A stretch of DNA of 9,328 nt from CAZXCQ01 sp964639275 (GCA_964639275.1 CAZXCQ010000249.1:1-9328), one strand, 5' to 3'. Shown: positions 1-6,144, counted from the stretch's first letter. Notes: a model not told the origin generated them from the sequence alone. Translations and numbers: made by a program.

Positions 1-71
1 AAAAGGGAACATATTGCCAAAATCGGTGACAGAACTTTTGAGACAACACACTAGTTCCCGACCGCCCCGGC

Positions 72-283
72 TATCCGGTGGATTTCCCTTCACCCTCTGG
101 GCGAAGCGGTTTTGTCTTTGCAGCCACAAATGGCAAGGCTTTTGCCGGTAGGCTTGCGAAATTCGGGTTCAATCAAATCCCTAAAATGTGCTATTTTACA
201 AGCCTCAAGGGCAGAAGGCGGATCAGGTAGTTGGGGCTGTGCCAGAGTCAACGATTAAGTCCATGATGGACGCACTGTTATAA
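72..283 (+). pseudogene. Thioredoxin remnant, frameshifted
   Basis: The end of a thioredoxin-like protein can be read here in two frames. The tail, in the frame that stops at 281-283, reads KADQVVGAVPESTIKSMMDA followed by LL. This matches the C-terminal strand and helix of thioredoxins, where GAVPKS-type motifs are typical. Just upstream, in another frame (about 153-182), comes LAKFGFNQIP, which corresponds to the family's KFGV..IP segment with the cis-proline. About one base is missing near 183-187 between the two. Further upstream PVDF (75-86) may be the strand before the active site, but no CGPC motif follows, so both redox cysteines appear lost, and the distance is too short for a complete domain. 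No start codon is convincing. I infer a non-functional relic. The tail is the firmest part and the upstream portion is tentative. Confidence 0.5.
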
Positions 284-312
284 GCAAAAACATTGAAGCA
301 GGGTGGATTAGA

Positions 313-911
313 ATGAAGGGACTGGTTGTGGCAAGCTGCAAGGGGGGAACAGGGAAAACGAGCATACTGGCCGCCTTCGCTTTTCTGGCAAGGAGCAAGG
401 TGGTTTGTGACGCGGATGTGGATGCGGCTGATCTTCACCTCATCATGAATCCACAGATCAGGGAACGCCATGATTTTGAGTCCGGTCATACAGCCATAAT
501 AAATCAGGATAAATGCACCCGGTGCGGTCTTTGCCGGGATTTGTGTAGGTGGAATGCCATTAGCGAAGATTTTGTGGTGGATCCCATCGCCTGTGAGGGC
601 GGGGTGCGTGTCATTATTTCTGTCGTGAAGAAGCAATTGACTTTCCCGTGAATACATGCGACGAATGGTATATTTCCGAGACCCGCTTTGGCCCCATGGC
701 CCACCCCAGGCTGGGCATTGCGGAAGAAAACTCGAGGAATCTGGTGACCATTATCCGGCAGCAAGGCAAGAAGCTTGCGGATGGAAAGAACCTGGATTTG
801 CTTCTCACGGACGGCCATCCGGGGATAGGCTGCCCCGTGAACGCTTCCCCTGGCGGGGCCACACCGGTCAAAAAGTATTGGGAAGATCTGGCACAAGGTC
901 TTGAGAGATGA
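313..911 (+). pseudogene. Ferredoxin-containing MinD/Mrp-type ATPase, broken
   Basis: This is a relic of a P-loop ATPase of the MinD/Mrp/NBP35 group with an inserted ferredoxin domain, a family linked to iron-sulfur or metal-cofactor handling. The first part (313-600) has the deviant Walker A CKGGTGKTS at residues 9-17, DADVDAADLHL, and one intact cluster motif CTRCGLCRDLC (Cys 68, 71, 74, 78). At about 601-602 one base is missing. The protein resumes in another frame as ACHYFCREEAIDFP and continues to 911 with ISETRFGPM, LGIAEENS and DGHPGIGCPV, all hallmarks of the family. The lesion also removes one cysteine of the second cluster. After GIGCPVNAS the sequence jumps to a short ending, PVKKYWEDLAQGLER. 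The joined length is about 199 residues against roughly 280 usual, so an internal deletion is likely. The start ATG has a weak upstream GGTGG. Confidence 0.8.
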
Positions 912-930
912 ACCAAAGGAGGTAAATAAA

Positions 931-1062
931 ATGCCAAGCGGAGACGGGACAGGTCCAAGAGGCCAGGGACCAGGAACAGGTGGAAGATGTAGACTCAAGA
1001 GGGTTCAAGTGTTTCGAGGATGCCGGGGAGAAATTGTGCAGGGTCTGGTTGAAGATGGATGA
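931..1062 (+). CDS. Short DUF5320-like protein or 5' remnant
   Basis: A 43-residue frame begins with ATG nine bases after a strong AAAGGAGGT ribosome site (914-922). Its first residues, MPSGDGTGPRGQGPGTGGRC, carry the M-P-x-x-D-G-T-G-P-x-x-x-G-P-x-T-G signature of DUF5320 proteins. The same signature opens the intact homologue on the minus strand at 4307. After residue 20 the sequence no longer looks like the family, and it ends at 1060-1062, while another frame over the same bases looks protein-like to 1087. In other genomes such proteins are often encoded next to ferredoxin-type MinD ATPases, as here. The ribosome site suggests it is translated, but it may be only the front end of a damaged gene. 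Confidence 0.45.
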   Translation: MPSGDGTGPRGQGPGTGGRCRLKRVQVFRGCRGEIVQGLVEDG

Positions 1063-1087
1063 AACCAGCCTGGATGATCTGTTTTGA
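1004..1087 (+). pseudogene. Unidentified C-terminal coding fragment
   Basis: In the frame ending with TGA at 1085-1087 the bases read FKCFEDAGEKLCRVWLKMDE then TSLDDLF. The residue mix looks like a natural protein end and unlike a shadow frame. It overlaps the short DUF5320-like frame out of phase and lacks its own start. The simplest reading is that a frameshift or deletion joined a DUF5320-like start to the tail of another gene or domain. I do not recognise the family, and chance remains possible for so short a stretch. Confidence 0.25.
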
Positions 1088-1111
1088 TTAGCGAAGGGGA
1101 ATCTATCGTAT

Positions 1112-3031
1112 ATGGAAAGCTATGAAGTGAGGTTTCTGCCGGATGAAAAAACCGTCGAGGTGGAAACCGGCACGGCCCTGATGAAGGCTGCCGAAAAGGC
1201 GGGAGTCCACATCAACAATCTCTGCGGAGGGGAAGGGGTCTGCGGGACGTGCCGGGTCAAGGTCATCAACGGCAAGATAAGAGCGGACAAGCATTCCATA
1301 AGCCTTTTATCCAAAGAGGAAATAACAGAAGGCTATGTCCTTGCCTGCCAGACAAAGGTCAATTCGAACATGGAGGTCCTCATTCCACCCGAATCCCGCA
1401 TGGAGGAAGCGCAGATCCTTATTGAACACATGCCCGTCGATTACAGTGAACCGGAAAAGATCTCCCTTCGCCGTGTTCCTGCCGACCCCATGACCCTTTA
1501 TGAGCCTCTTAGCCAAAAGATCTACCTGGAGCTTACAGAGCCCTCCCTTGAAGACAACGTAAGTGATATGGACCGCATCGTCAGGGAATTGAGGAGAAAA
1601 ACAGAATATCGCAATTTTGAAATTTCCCTGGCTTGTCTTCAAGGACTTGCTCTGAAGTTGAGGAGACACCACTGGAAGGCAACGGCCACTCTCGCCAAGC
1701 ACGGCGACATCTGGAGGATCCTTCAAATAGAAGCCGGAAATACTACCGGACAGAACTATGGGCTCGCAGTGGATGTGGGAACCACAACGGTCGTTGCCCA
1801 GCTCATCGACCTCAAATCCGGAAATGTTCTCGGGGTGGCCGGAAGCTATAACCTGCAGGCTCGATTTGGTGAGGATGTCATCTCCAGGATGATATACGCA
1901 TGCGGCAGGGAGGAAGGGCTCAATTCCCTCCATCGGGCGGTCATCAAGAATATCAACCAGCTCATAAAGACACTCACCGAGGACAAGGGAATTGATTCTC
2001 ATGAAATCACCTGTGCGGTGGCAGCGGGAAACACCACCATGAGCCATTTGCTCCTCTCCCTGATTCCCTGTTCAATTCGTCTCGATCCTTATGTGCCGAC
2101 GGTGAATGCTTATCCCCAGGTCCGTGCTGGTGAGATCGGGATTAATATTCATCCGGAGGGCATCCTTGAACTGGTTCCTGGAGTGGCGAGCTATGTTGGT
2201 GGCGATATTGTAGCAGGGATCATCGCCTGTGGCATTGCCGATAGACCTGAAATCAGAGTTCTCATCGACGTGGGGACCAACGGTGAAATAGCGGTGGGTA
2301 ATAATGAGTGGATGGTCTGTTGTTCGGCCTCTGCCGGGCCGGCTTTCGAAGGTGGGGGCATCAAGCACGGCATGCGCGCCACCCGGGGCGCCATTGAGAA
2401 GCTGATCATCTCCGACGGCCGGGTTCAGTACAAAAGCATCGGCAAAGGGAAGGTTACTGGCATTTGCGGTTCCGGACTGATAGACTGCCTCTATGAGCTT
2501 GCGAGAAACCATCTCATCGACGGAGAGGGGAGGTTTCATTCGTCTCGTCAGGATGAGAGGTTTTTGGAGAAAGACGGTGAGACCCAGTTCATACTCGCCC
2601 CTGCTGGCGAAACTGAGACAGGCCGGGAGATTGTCATTACCCAATCGGACATCAGCCATCTGATTCGATCCAAGGGAGCGGTCTTTGCAGCAATCAAGTC
2701 CTTGATGGATTACGTGGGTCTGAAATTCGAGGACATCGCCACCTTTTATGTGGCCGGCGGATTCGGCAGCTACCTCGACATCCCCAAAGCGATTGGCATA
2801 GGCCTTTTGCCCGACATTGATCCGGATAAAATACGGTTTATGGGCAACAGTTCCCTCATGGGCGCCCGCATGTGCCTGCTATCGACCCACACTATGGAGC
2901 GTGCCGCACAAATCGCAAAAGGGACCACCAACATAGAACTCTCTAACTATCAGCCGTTCATGGATGAGTATGTGGCGGCCATGTTCTTGCCGCATACGGA
3001 TAGAAGACTCTTCCCCTCAGTTAACTACTGA
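1112..3031 (+). CDS. RACo-like corrinoid-protein activator (DUF4445 ASKHA, 2Fe-2S)
   Basis: This 639-residue protein has the architecture of reductive activators of corrinoid proteins. These use ATP and a reduced [2Fe-2S] cluster to return oxidised cob(II)amide to the active Co(I) state in methyl-transfer systems such as the corrinoid iron-sulfur protein. Residues 1-95 form a ferredoxin domain with CGGEGVCGTC and a distant LACQ: Cys 38, 44, 47 and 79, the family's C-x5-C-x2-C-xn-C pattern. A linker follows. The ASKHA ATPase part starts with LAVDVGTTTVVAQL (218-231; Asp221) and continues with IDVGTNGEIAVG (about 385-396), ICGSGLID (451-458) and FYVAGGFGSYLDIPKAIGIG (from 545). Length matches the family and no lesion is visible. 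An AAGGGGA ribosome site lies about 11 bases before the ATG. No corrinoid protein or methyltransferase lies nearby, so its partner is unknown, and neighbours on both sides are broken genes. Confidence 0.9.
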   Translation: MESYEVRFLPDEKTVEVETGTALMKAAEKAGVHINNLCGGEGVCGTCRVKVINGKIRADKHSISLLSKEEITEGYVLACQTKVNSNMEVLIPPESRMEEAQILIEHMPVDYSEPEKISLRRVPADPMTLYEPLSQKIYLELTEPSLEDNVSDMDRIVRELRRKTEYRNFEISLACLQGLALKLRRHHWKATATLAKHGDIWRILQIEAGNTTGQNYGLAVDVGTTTVVAQLIDLKSGNVLGVAGSYNLQARFGEDVISRMIYACGREEGLNSLHRAVIKNINQLIKTLTEDKGIDSHEITCAVAAGNTTMSHLLLSLIPCSIRLDPYVPTVNAYPQVRAGEIGINIHPEGILELVPGVASYVGGDIVAGIIACGIADRPEIRVLIDVGTNGEIAVGNNEWMVCCSASAGPAFEGGGIKHGMRATRGAIEKLIISDGRVQYKSIGKGKVTGICGSGLIDCLYELARNHLIDGEGRFHSSRQDERFLEKDGETQFILAPAGETETGREIVITQSDISHLIRSKGAVFAAIKSLMDYVGLKFEDIATFYVAGGFGSYLDIPKAIGIGLLPDIDPDKIRFMGNSSLMGARMCLLSTHTMERAAQIAKGTTNIELSNYQPFMDEYVAAMFLPHTDRRLFPSVNY

Positions 3032-3040
3032 AGGACGAGA

Positions 3041-3375
3041 GAGTACGAGTCCAGGGACTACCTCTCCCACTGTTCCAGAATTACCCTGAGGAGTGCCAAA
3101 TCTTGGGCTGCAATAAACAGCGGTAAAATCCTGGTACTCCATGTCATCGATCAGGATTTAAACCATACCCAAATGATCGTCTGCGAGGGAGCCCCGTGTA
3201 TGGAAATAAACAGGAAGGCGGTTGAGAATGATGTTGAGACGATCATCATGGGAACCAAAGGAAATTCCGGTGATATGAAGGCAATCTTCTTCGGCAGCAC
3301 AACGGAAAGGTGCTGAGGCTTATAAAACGGCCGGTACTGTGTATCCCTTCGGAATCTGACTACAACCCAAAATGA
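3041..3375 (+). pseudogene. Universal stress protein (UspA family), broken
   Basis: Pieces of a cytoplasmic Usp-family nucleotide-binding protein are readable. One frame gives CSRITLRSAKSWAAINSGKI then LVLHVIDQD (first helix and second strand), then INRKAVENDVETIIMGTKGN and SGDMKAIFFGSTTER, which is the family's G-x2-G-x9-G-S/T ATP-binding region. At about 3310-3312 one base is lost and the frame stops at 3314-3316. The next frame continues naturally as LRLIKRPVLCIPSESD and ends at 3373-3375. There is no usable start codon, because the frame opens straight after the stop of the preceding gene. The segment between the second strand and INRKAVEND is also too short. The joined product would be about 110 residues against 140-150 usual. 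With three separate faults it is very probably non-functional. Confidence 0.8.
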
Positions 3376-3527
3376 AAGGCGTTTCAGTGAGGTTCCCTTG
3401 CAAAGTCAAGTAAGGGAAGGGTTTACGGATCTGAGCTTCAATCAGAGGATTTTCGGAACTTTACACAAAACCGTTGAAGACGAACCTGTCAAGCCCGGTC
3501 ATGGTAAAGGGTCTTTTGTGGTGACAC
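3376..3527. other. Intergenic stretch with a small hairpin and open frame
   Basis: No recognisable gene lies here. A 7-bp inverted repeat, TTCCCTT (3393-3399) and AAGGGAA (3412-3418), with a 12-base loop sits just past the stress-protein relic. It could be a weak terminator, although no T-run follows. One plus-strand frame is open without a start codon from 3317 through to TGA at 3554-3556 and includes RIFGTLHKTVEDEPVKPGHG and KGSFVVT. I do not recognise it, and it overlaps the start of the next gene out of phase. It may be another relic or chance. Confidence 0.35.
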
Positions 3528-3797
3528 GTGGAAGAAAAGAACAAAAGAACGATTGAAATACCGTTCTATGAATATCGATGCGAAGCCTGCCGCGCCGTAT
3601 CGGAGTATCTGGTAGGCCTGGGAGATGATGGAAAAATTCGCTGCAAAGTATGTGGCGGTTCTGGAATGAACAGAGTACTTTCCGCTTCTTCGTTTACCCT
3701 GCAGTCATCCGGGCATATGCCCGGTCGAACCTGCTGCGGCCGCGAGGAACGCTGTGAAACCCCTCCCTGTTCCGATGAAGGGGTTTGCAGACGATAA
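3528..3797 (+). CDS. FmdB-family zinc ribbon protein
   Basis: This is an 89-residue protein of the FmdB putative regulatory family. These are small proteins thought to bind zinc through two CxxC pairs, with cellular role poorly defined. The ribbon here is C18-E-A-C21 and C39-K-V-C42, preceded by FYEYRC and followed by GMNRVLSASSF, which are classic family positions. The tail is cysteine-rich (Cys 69, 70, 76, 81, 87; GRTCCGREERCE...), as in many anaerobe homologues. The chosen start is GTG at 3528, but no ribosome site precedes it. Family members normally begin MPxYEYRC, and the codon at that place here (3558-3560) is ATA, so the ancestral ATG may have mutated. The body is intact, but expression is uncertain. 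Confidence 0.75.
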   Translation: MEEKNKRTIEIPFYEYRCEACRAVSEYLVGLGDDGKIRCKVCGGSGMNRVLSASSFTLQSSGHMPGRTCCGREERCETPPCSDEGVCRR

Positions 3798-3842
3798 TAG
3801 TCCTGACTACAGGAGGTGGAAACATTTCTCGCTCACAAGGCA

Positions 3843-3870
3843 GACCTCTCCCCCCTTTGGAGGAGAGGTC
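3843..3870. terminator. Possible bidirectional hairpin between converging genes
   Basis: A 9-bp perfect stem, GACCTCTCC (3843-3851) and GGAGAGGTC (3862-3870), encloses a 10-base loop. It stands between the ends of the FmdB gene and the minus-strand DUF5320 gene, where a shared terminator would be expected. No T-tract follows on either strand, so it is not a standard intrinsic terminator. It may act in RNA stability or Rho-dependent ending. The stem is clear and the function is inferred. Confidence 0.4.
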
Positions 3871-3920
3871 AGAGGCTGCCCAGCAATTGATCCGGGGTGA
3901 TGGGAATTTGGGCTTGACGC

Positions 3921-4307
3921 TTAAGACTGAGCCGATTTGTCTTCTAGCTCCTCGATGCGCTTGTTGATGGCATCAAGCTCTTCTTTGATGGAATTTGCCT
4001 CTTCCTTGAGCATGCTGACCTCGTCTCGCGGGTTCATGGTGTAGGGCCCGAAGACTGGAGCGTAGCCCCCTCCCCAGGCCGGATAAGAGGACCTCCATCC
4101 AAAGCCTCTTCCGTAGCCCCGGCCCCATCCGGGGCTGGGCCCGAACCCTCTCCGAGAACCGCGGCCGCGGCCATAGCCTCGCCCATAACCAAAACCTCCG
4201 CTATTATAGGCAGGGACGTAACCTCCATAGGCAGGGTTGCAGAATCCCCGTCCTCCTCCGGTCATCGGACCGGCACTCATTGGCCCTGTTCCGTCAAATC
4301 CTGGCAT
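3921..4307 (-). CDS. DUF5320 Gly/Arg/Tyr-rich protein with C-terminal coiled coil
   Basis: This 128-residue protein opens with MPGFDGTGPMSAGPMTGGGR, the DUF5320 signature. It continues through a low-complexity segment rich in Gly, Arg, Tyr and Phe (about 37-85, with GYGRGYGRGRG repeats) and ends in a charged helix likely to form a coiled coil (about 93-124; EEANSIKEELDAINKRIEEL). No transmembrane segment or signal peptide is seen. The function of the family is unknown. The start at 4305-4307 is favoured over longer frames because AAAGGAGGTG lies just ahead of it and the signature begins exactly there. It sits 19 bases after the DUF134 gene on the same strand, so the two are probably one operon. 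In other genomes the pair accompanies NifX-like and ferredoxin-MinD proteins. The Arg-Gly content would allow RNA or protein binding, which is speculation. Confidence 0.8.
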   Translation of the reverse strand: MPGFDGTGPMSAGPMTGGGRGFCNPAYGGYVPAYNSGGFGYGRGYGRGRGSRRGFGPSPGWGRGYGRGFGWRSSYPAWGGGYAPVFGPYTMNPRDEVSMLKEEANSIKEELDAINKRIEELEDKSAQS

Positions 4308-4326
4308 ATCAAACACCTCCTTTCCT

Positions 4327-4659
4327 TTATAATCCACCGCGCCAGCCACGGCGGTGTCGTCCTCTGGGCGGCATGTCATAATGACCGCCCTCGATTCTGA
4401 GTATTTTGCCCATAACCAGGGCATCAGCAACAATAGCCCTTGCCTCTGTCAGGATTCTCCCGAAGGTTTGGCGTGAGACATTCATCATCTTAGCTGCTGT
4501 CTCCTGATCAAGGCCTTGGAAATCGTTTAATCTGATAGCCTCAAGCCCCTCAATGGGAAGAATGACCTCTTCTCTGCCCCAAGGGGGAATCCTGTCAGGG
4601 ACAAAAGCACTTACGATTGGCCGTCCCTGTACCAATCTGAGTTTTCTCGGTCTTGGCAT
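4327..4659 (-). CDS. DUF134 (UPF0251) DNA-binding protein
   Basis: This 110-residue member of the DUF134/UPF0251 family is a predicted helix-turn-helix transcription factor. It starts MPRPRKLRLV, has the family's EEVILPIEGLEAIRLNDFQG (30-49), then the helix-turn-helix LDQETAAKMMNVSRQTFGRI (50-69), and ALVMGKILRIEGG (80-92). It ends in an arginine- and glycine-rich tail. The cysteine-bearing tail of many relatives is absent. AGGAGG lies four bases before the ATG. It is the first gene of a two-gene unit with the DUF5320 gene. A probable promoter and two TTATGCTC copies lie immediately upstream, consistent with autoregulation. The target genes are not known from the sequence, and the broken ferredoxin-ATPase and short DUF5320-like frame about 3.5 kb away are candidates. 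Confidence 0.88.
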   Translation of the reverse strand: MPRPRKLRLVQGRPIVSAFVPDRIPPWGREEVILPIEGLEAIRLNDFQGLDQETAAKMMNVSRQTFGRILTEARAIVADALVMGKILRIEGGHYDMPPRGRHRRGWRGGL

Positions 4660-4670
4660 CGGACCTCCTA

Positions 4671-4739
4671 TTATGAGCTTATGCTCCTAATATATGTTTT
4701 ATCCAACAAAAATCAATAGTTTTTTGTGGTCTTATGCTC
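4671..4739. promoter_or_regulatory. TTATGCTC elements around the DUF134 promoter
   Basis: TTATGCTC occurs at 4679-4686 and again at 4732-4739, with TTATGAGC at 4671-4678. The first copy completes the inverted repeat GAGCttatGCTC (4675-4686). One site covers the likely transcription start and the other lies upstream of the -35 box, a geometry typical of a repressor acting on its own promoter. The repeats are seen directly. Their role as DUF134 operators is inferred. I saw no further copies in the window. Confidence 0.4.
4689..4716 (-). promoter_or_regulatory. Probable sigma70-type promoter of the DUF134 operon
   Basis: Read on the minus strand, TTGATT (4711-4716) and TATATT (4689-4694) are separated by 16 bases and lie about 30 bases before the DUF134 start codon. 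Both boxes match the consensus reasonably, and the surroundings are AT-rich. Transcription would start near 4682, inside the TTATGCTC element at 4679-4686, so a protein bound there would block initiation. Assigned by eye. Confidence 0.45.
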
Positions 4740-4745
4740 ATTAGC

Positions 4746-4781
4746 TCAGTGACTGACAGACTTGAAGAATATATCAGTGAC
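4746..4781. repeat. Direct repeat TCAGTGAC x2
   Basis: TCAGTGAC is present at 4746-4753 and 4774-4781, 28 bases apart start to start, in the spacer between the divergent DUF134 gene and hydrolase relic. The first copy sits in a short palindrome, CAGTGACTG. The spacing is close to three helical turns, which would place bound proteins on one DNA face. No regulator can be named, and with eight bases chance is not excluded. Confidence 0.3.
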
Positions 4782-4906
4782 AAAAAAAGTAGCGGGGGAA
4801 GGCATTTTCATTTACTCTCGATGTATTTCCTTATAAATGGCATCAGGCAATATTGTTGAGTTTAGGCCAGTCGGCTTGACGCGACGGGCTGGAAAGGAGG
4901 GAGATC

Positions 4907-5669
4907 ATGGATGCAGCGCTGCCAACCAGAGAAAATTTTGTTTCGTTTCGTGGCTATAATGTCTGGTATCGGATTGTTGGCGACCGGGAAGCACCCGGAA
5001 AACTGCCATTATTGTGCCTGCACGGCGGACCCGGGGCCACCCATGACTATTTAGAGCCGTTGGAGGCAATAGCGGCTACCGGGCGTCGAGTCATTTTTTA
5101 TGACCAGTTAGGTGCAGGCAATTCGGATCGGTTAAACGATCTGTCCATGTTGACGGTGTCTCTATTTGTCGAGGAGCTTGACGTCCTTGCGCCGGGCACT
5201 CGGCCTTAATCGTGTTCATCTCCTGGGGCAGTCATGGGGGGGAATGCTTGGAATGGAATATGCCTTGACACAACCCGAGGGTCTGGAGAGTCTGGTCGTT
5301 GCCGATTCTCCCGCAAGCATGCTCCAGTGGGTTGCCGAGGCGAACCGTTTGCGGGCGGAACTCCCAGCCGGGGTACAGGAGACGCTCCTGAGGCATGAGG
5401 AAGCGGGCACTACCGATGCCCCGGCCTATGAGGAAGCCATGCTTGTTTTCTACCGCCGTCACGTCTGCCGGCTCGACCCGTGGCCTGATTGTCTCAACCG
5501 GACATTTGAAAAACTTATTCAAAACCCGAAGGTTTATAACACCATGAACGGTCCAAGCGAATTTTATGTCACGGGCATACTTAAAGACTGGGACATCGTC
5601 AATCGGCTGGGTGAGATTCACGTGCCCACGCTCGTCATCGGGGGTCGATACGACGAGGCAAGCCCTTAG
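4907..5669 (+). pseudogene. Proline-iminopeptidase-like alpha/beta hydrolase, broken
   Basis: This relic belongs to the S33 / tricorn-factor-F1 group of alpha/beta hydrolases, which release N-terminal residues such as proline from small peptides. The first part has LLCLHGGPGATHDYLEPL (oxyanion loop HGGPG at residues 39-43) and VIFYDQLGAGNSD. Near 5189 one extra base shifts the frame, which would stop after DVLAPGTRP. The next frame resumes correctly with RRALGLNRVHLLGQSWGGML. The nucleophile serine is at 5232-5234, followed by a full cap region and VPTLVIGGRYDEA, whose Asp at 5652-5654 is the acid of the triad. It then ends at 5667-5669, before the catalytic His motif (usually SSH) and about 40 terminal residues. 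A strong AAAGGAGGGA site precedes the ATG. With a frameshift and no His, activity is not expected. Confidence 0.82.
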
Positions 5670-5811
5670 CAGGTACAACGGCCTGGGAATGATGCGAGCC
5701 CGATTACAGCCGGGGGCACGATTCCAGAGCCGCTTGAACCCTGAACGATTCAACAGTGAGGACGTCCCCATTCAAGAGTGTTACGAAAAACTGAGAGGTG
5801 AGGAGGACTGA
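5670..5811 (+). pseudogene. Unidentified C-terminal fragment fused behind the hydrolase relic
   Basis: From about 5677 a different frame reads SRYNGLGMMRARLQPGARFQ, then SRLNPERFNSEDVPIQECYE, and KLRGEED to TGA at 5809-5811. It has a natural amino-acid mix and does not resemble the end of an alpha/beta hydrolase, so it is probably the tail of another gene brought here by a deletion. That frame is open upstream to about 5566, but the upstream part is only a shadow of the hydrolase. Its last codons form the ribosome site (GAGGTGAGGAGG) of the next gene. I do not recognise the protein. Confidence 0.35.
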
Positions 5812-5814
5812 AAG

Positions 5815-6144
5815 ATGCGAGAGTTGATTTCTGTTGTCTCTTTTGTCATGGCCGTGATCGGCGGACTGGCAACCATATTTCACAAGGAGAGAGATAAGCA
5901 GACCATGGGAGCCATAGTGGCAGGCGCCTTTTTGATCTCCTTTTTTATCAATATCAAACAGGATGCTGTTCTTATCCTGCAGATAGCCTGTATGGTGTCA
6001 TTTGCCATGGCCGTAACCGGCGGGGTAGTTACAATCTTCAGCAACGAAGGGAATAGAAGATCAGGGGCCATCGGCACGGGCGTCGTCTCTTTAGGCGTAA
6101 CGCTTTTAATCCTTTTTATGTACCTGGAGTTTCGTCCATTTTGA
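5815..6144 (+). CDS. Small four-helix membrane protein with internal duplication
   Basis: This 109-residue, strongly hydrophobic protein belongs to no family I recognise. Four likely membrane segments lie at about 4-22, 30-47, 52-75 and 84-104. The first half and second half are related: VSFVMAVIGGLATIF (8-22) aligns with VSFAMAVTGGVVTIF (61-75), 53 residues apart. Each is followed by a short charged loop (HKERDKQ and SNEGNRR) and a second helix starting with Gly-Ala-Ile. The protein therefore arose by duplication of a two-helix hairpin. The start is well supported by AGGTGAGGAGG a few bases upstream. No catalytic or metal-binding residues stand out. It may be co-transcribed with the DUF4405 protein 63 bases downstream. 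Confidence 0.7.
   Translation: MRELISVVSFVMAVIGGLATIFHKERDKQTMGAIVAGAFLISFFINIKQDAVLILQIACMVSFAMAVTGGVVTIFSNEGNRRSGAIGTGVVSLGVTLLILFMYLEFRPF

Noticed and set aside
165..182. GGGTTCAATCAAATCCC resembling a tRNA T-arm
   Set aside because: The loop is too long and there is no acceptor or anticodon arm around it. The bases fit the thioredoxin relic better.
1307..2659. Long minus-strand frames (about 195-246 residues) opposite the RACo gene
   Set aside because: They are antisense shadows of a clearly recognisable 639-residue gene, with no ribosome sites or family motifs.
4034..4215. Repetitive GC-rich DNA as a possible tandem repeat or CRISPR-like array
   Set aside because: The repetition reflects GYGRG codons in the DUF5320 protein. 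Units are irregular and there are no spacers.
4034..4228. 64-residue minus-strand frame inside the DUF5320 gene
   Set aside because: It is an alternative frame of the low-complexity Gly/Arg region, where repeats keep several frames open.
4832..4837. TATAAA as a -10 box for the hydrolase relic
   Set aside because: The nearest upstream -35-like sequences are at poor spacing (15 or 20 bases) and weak.
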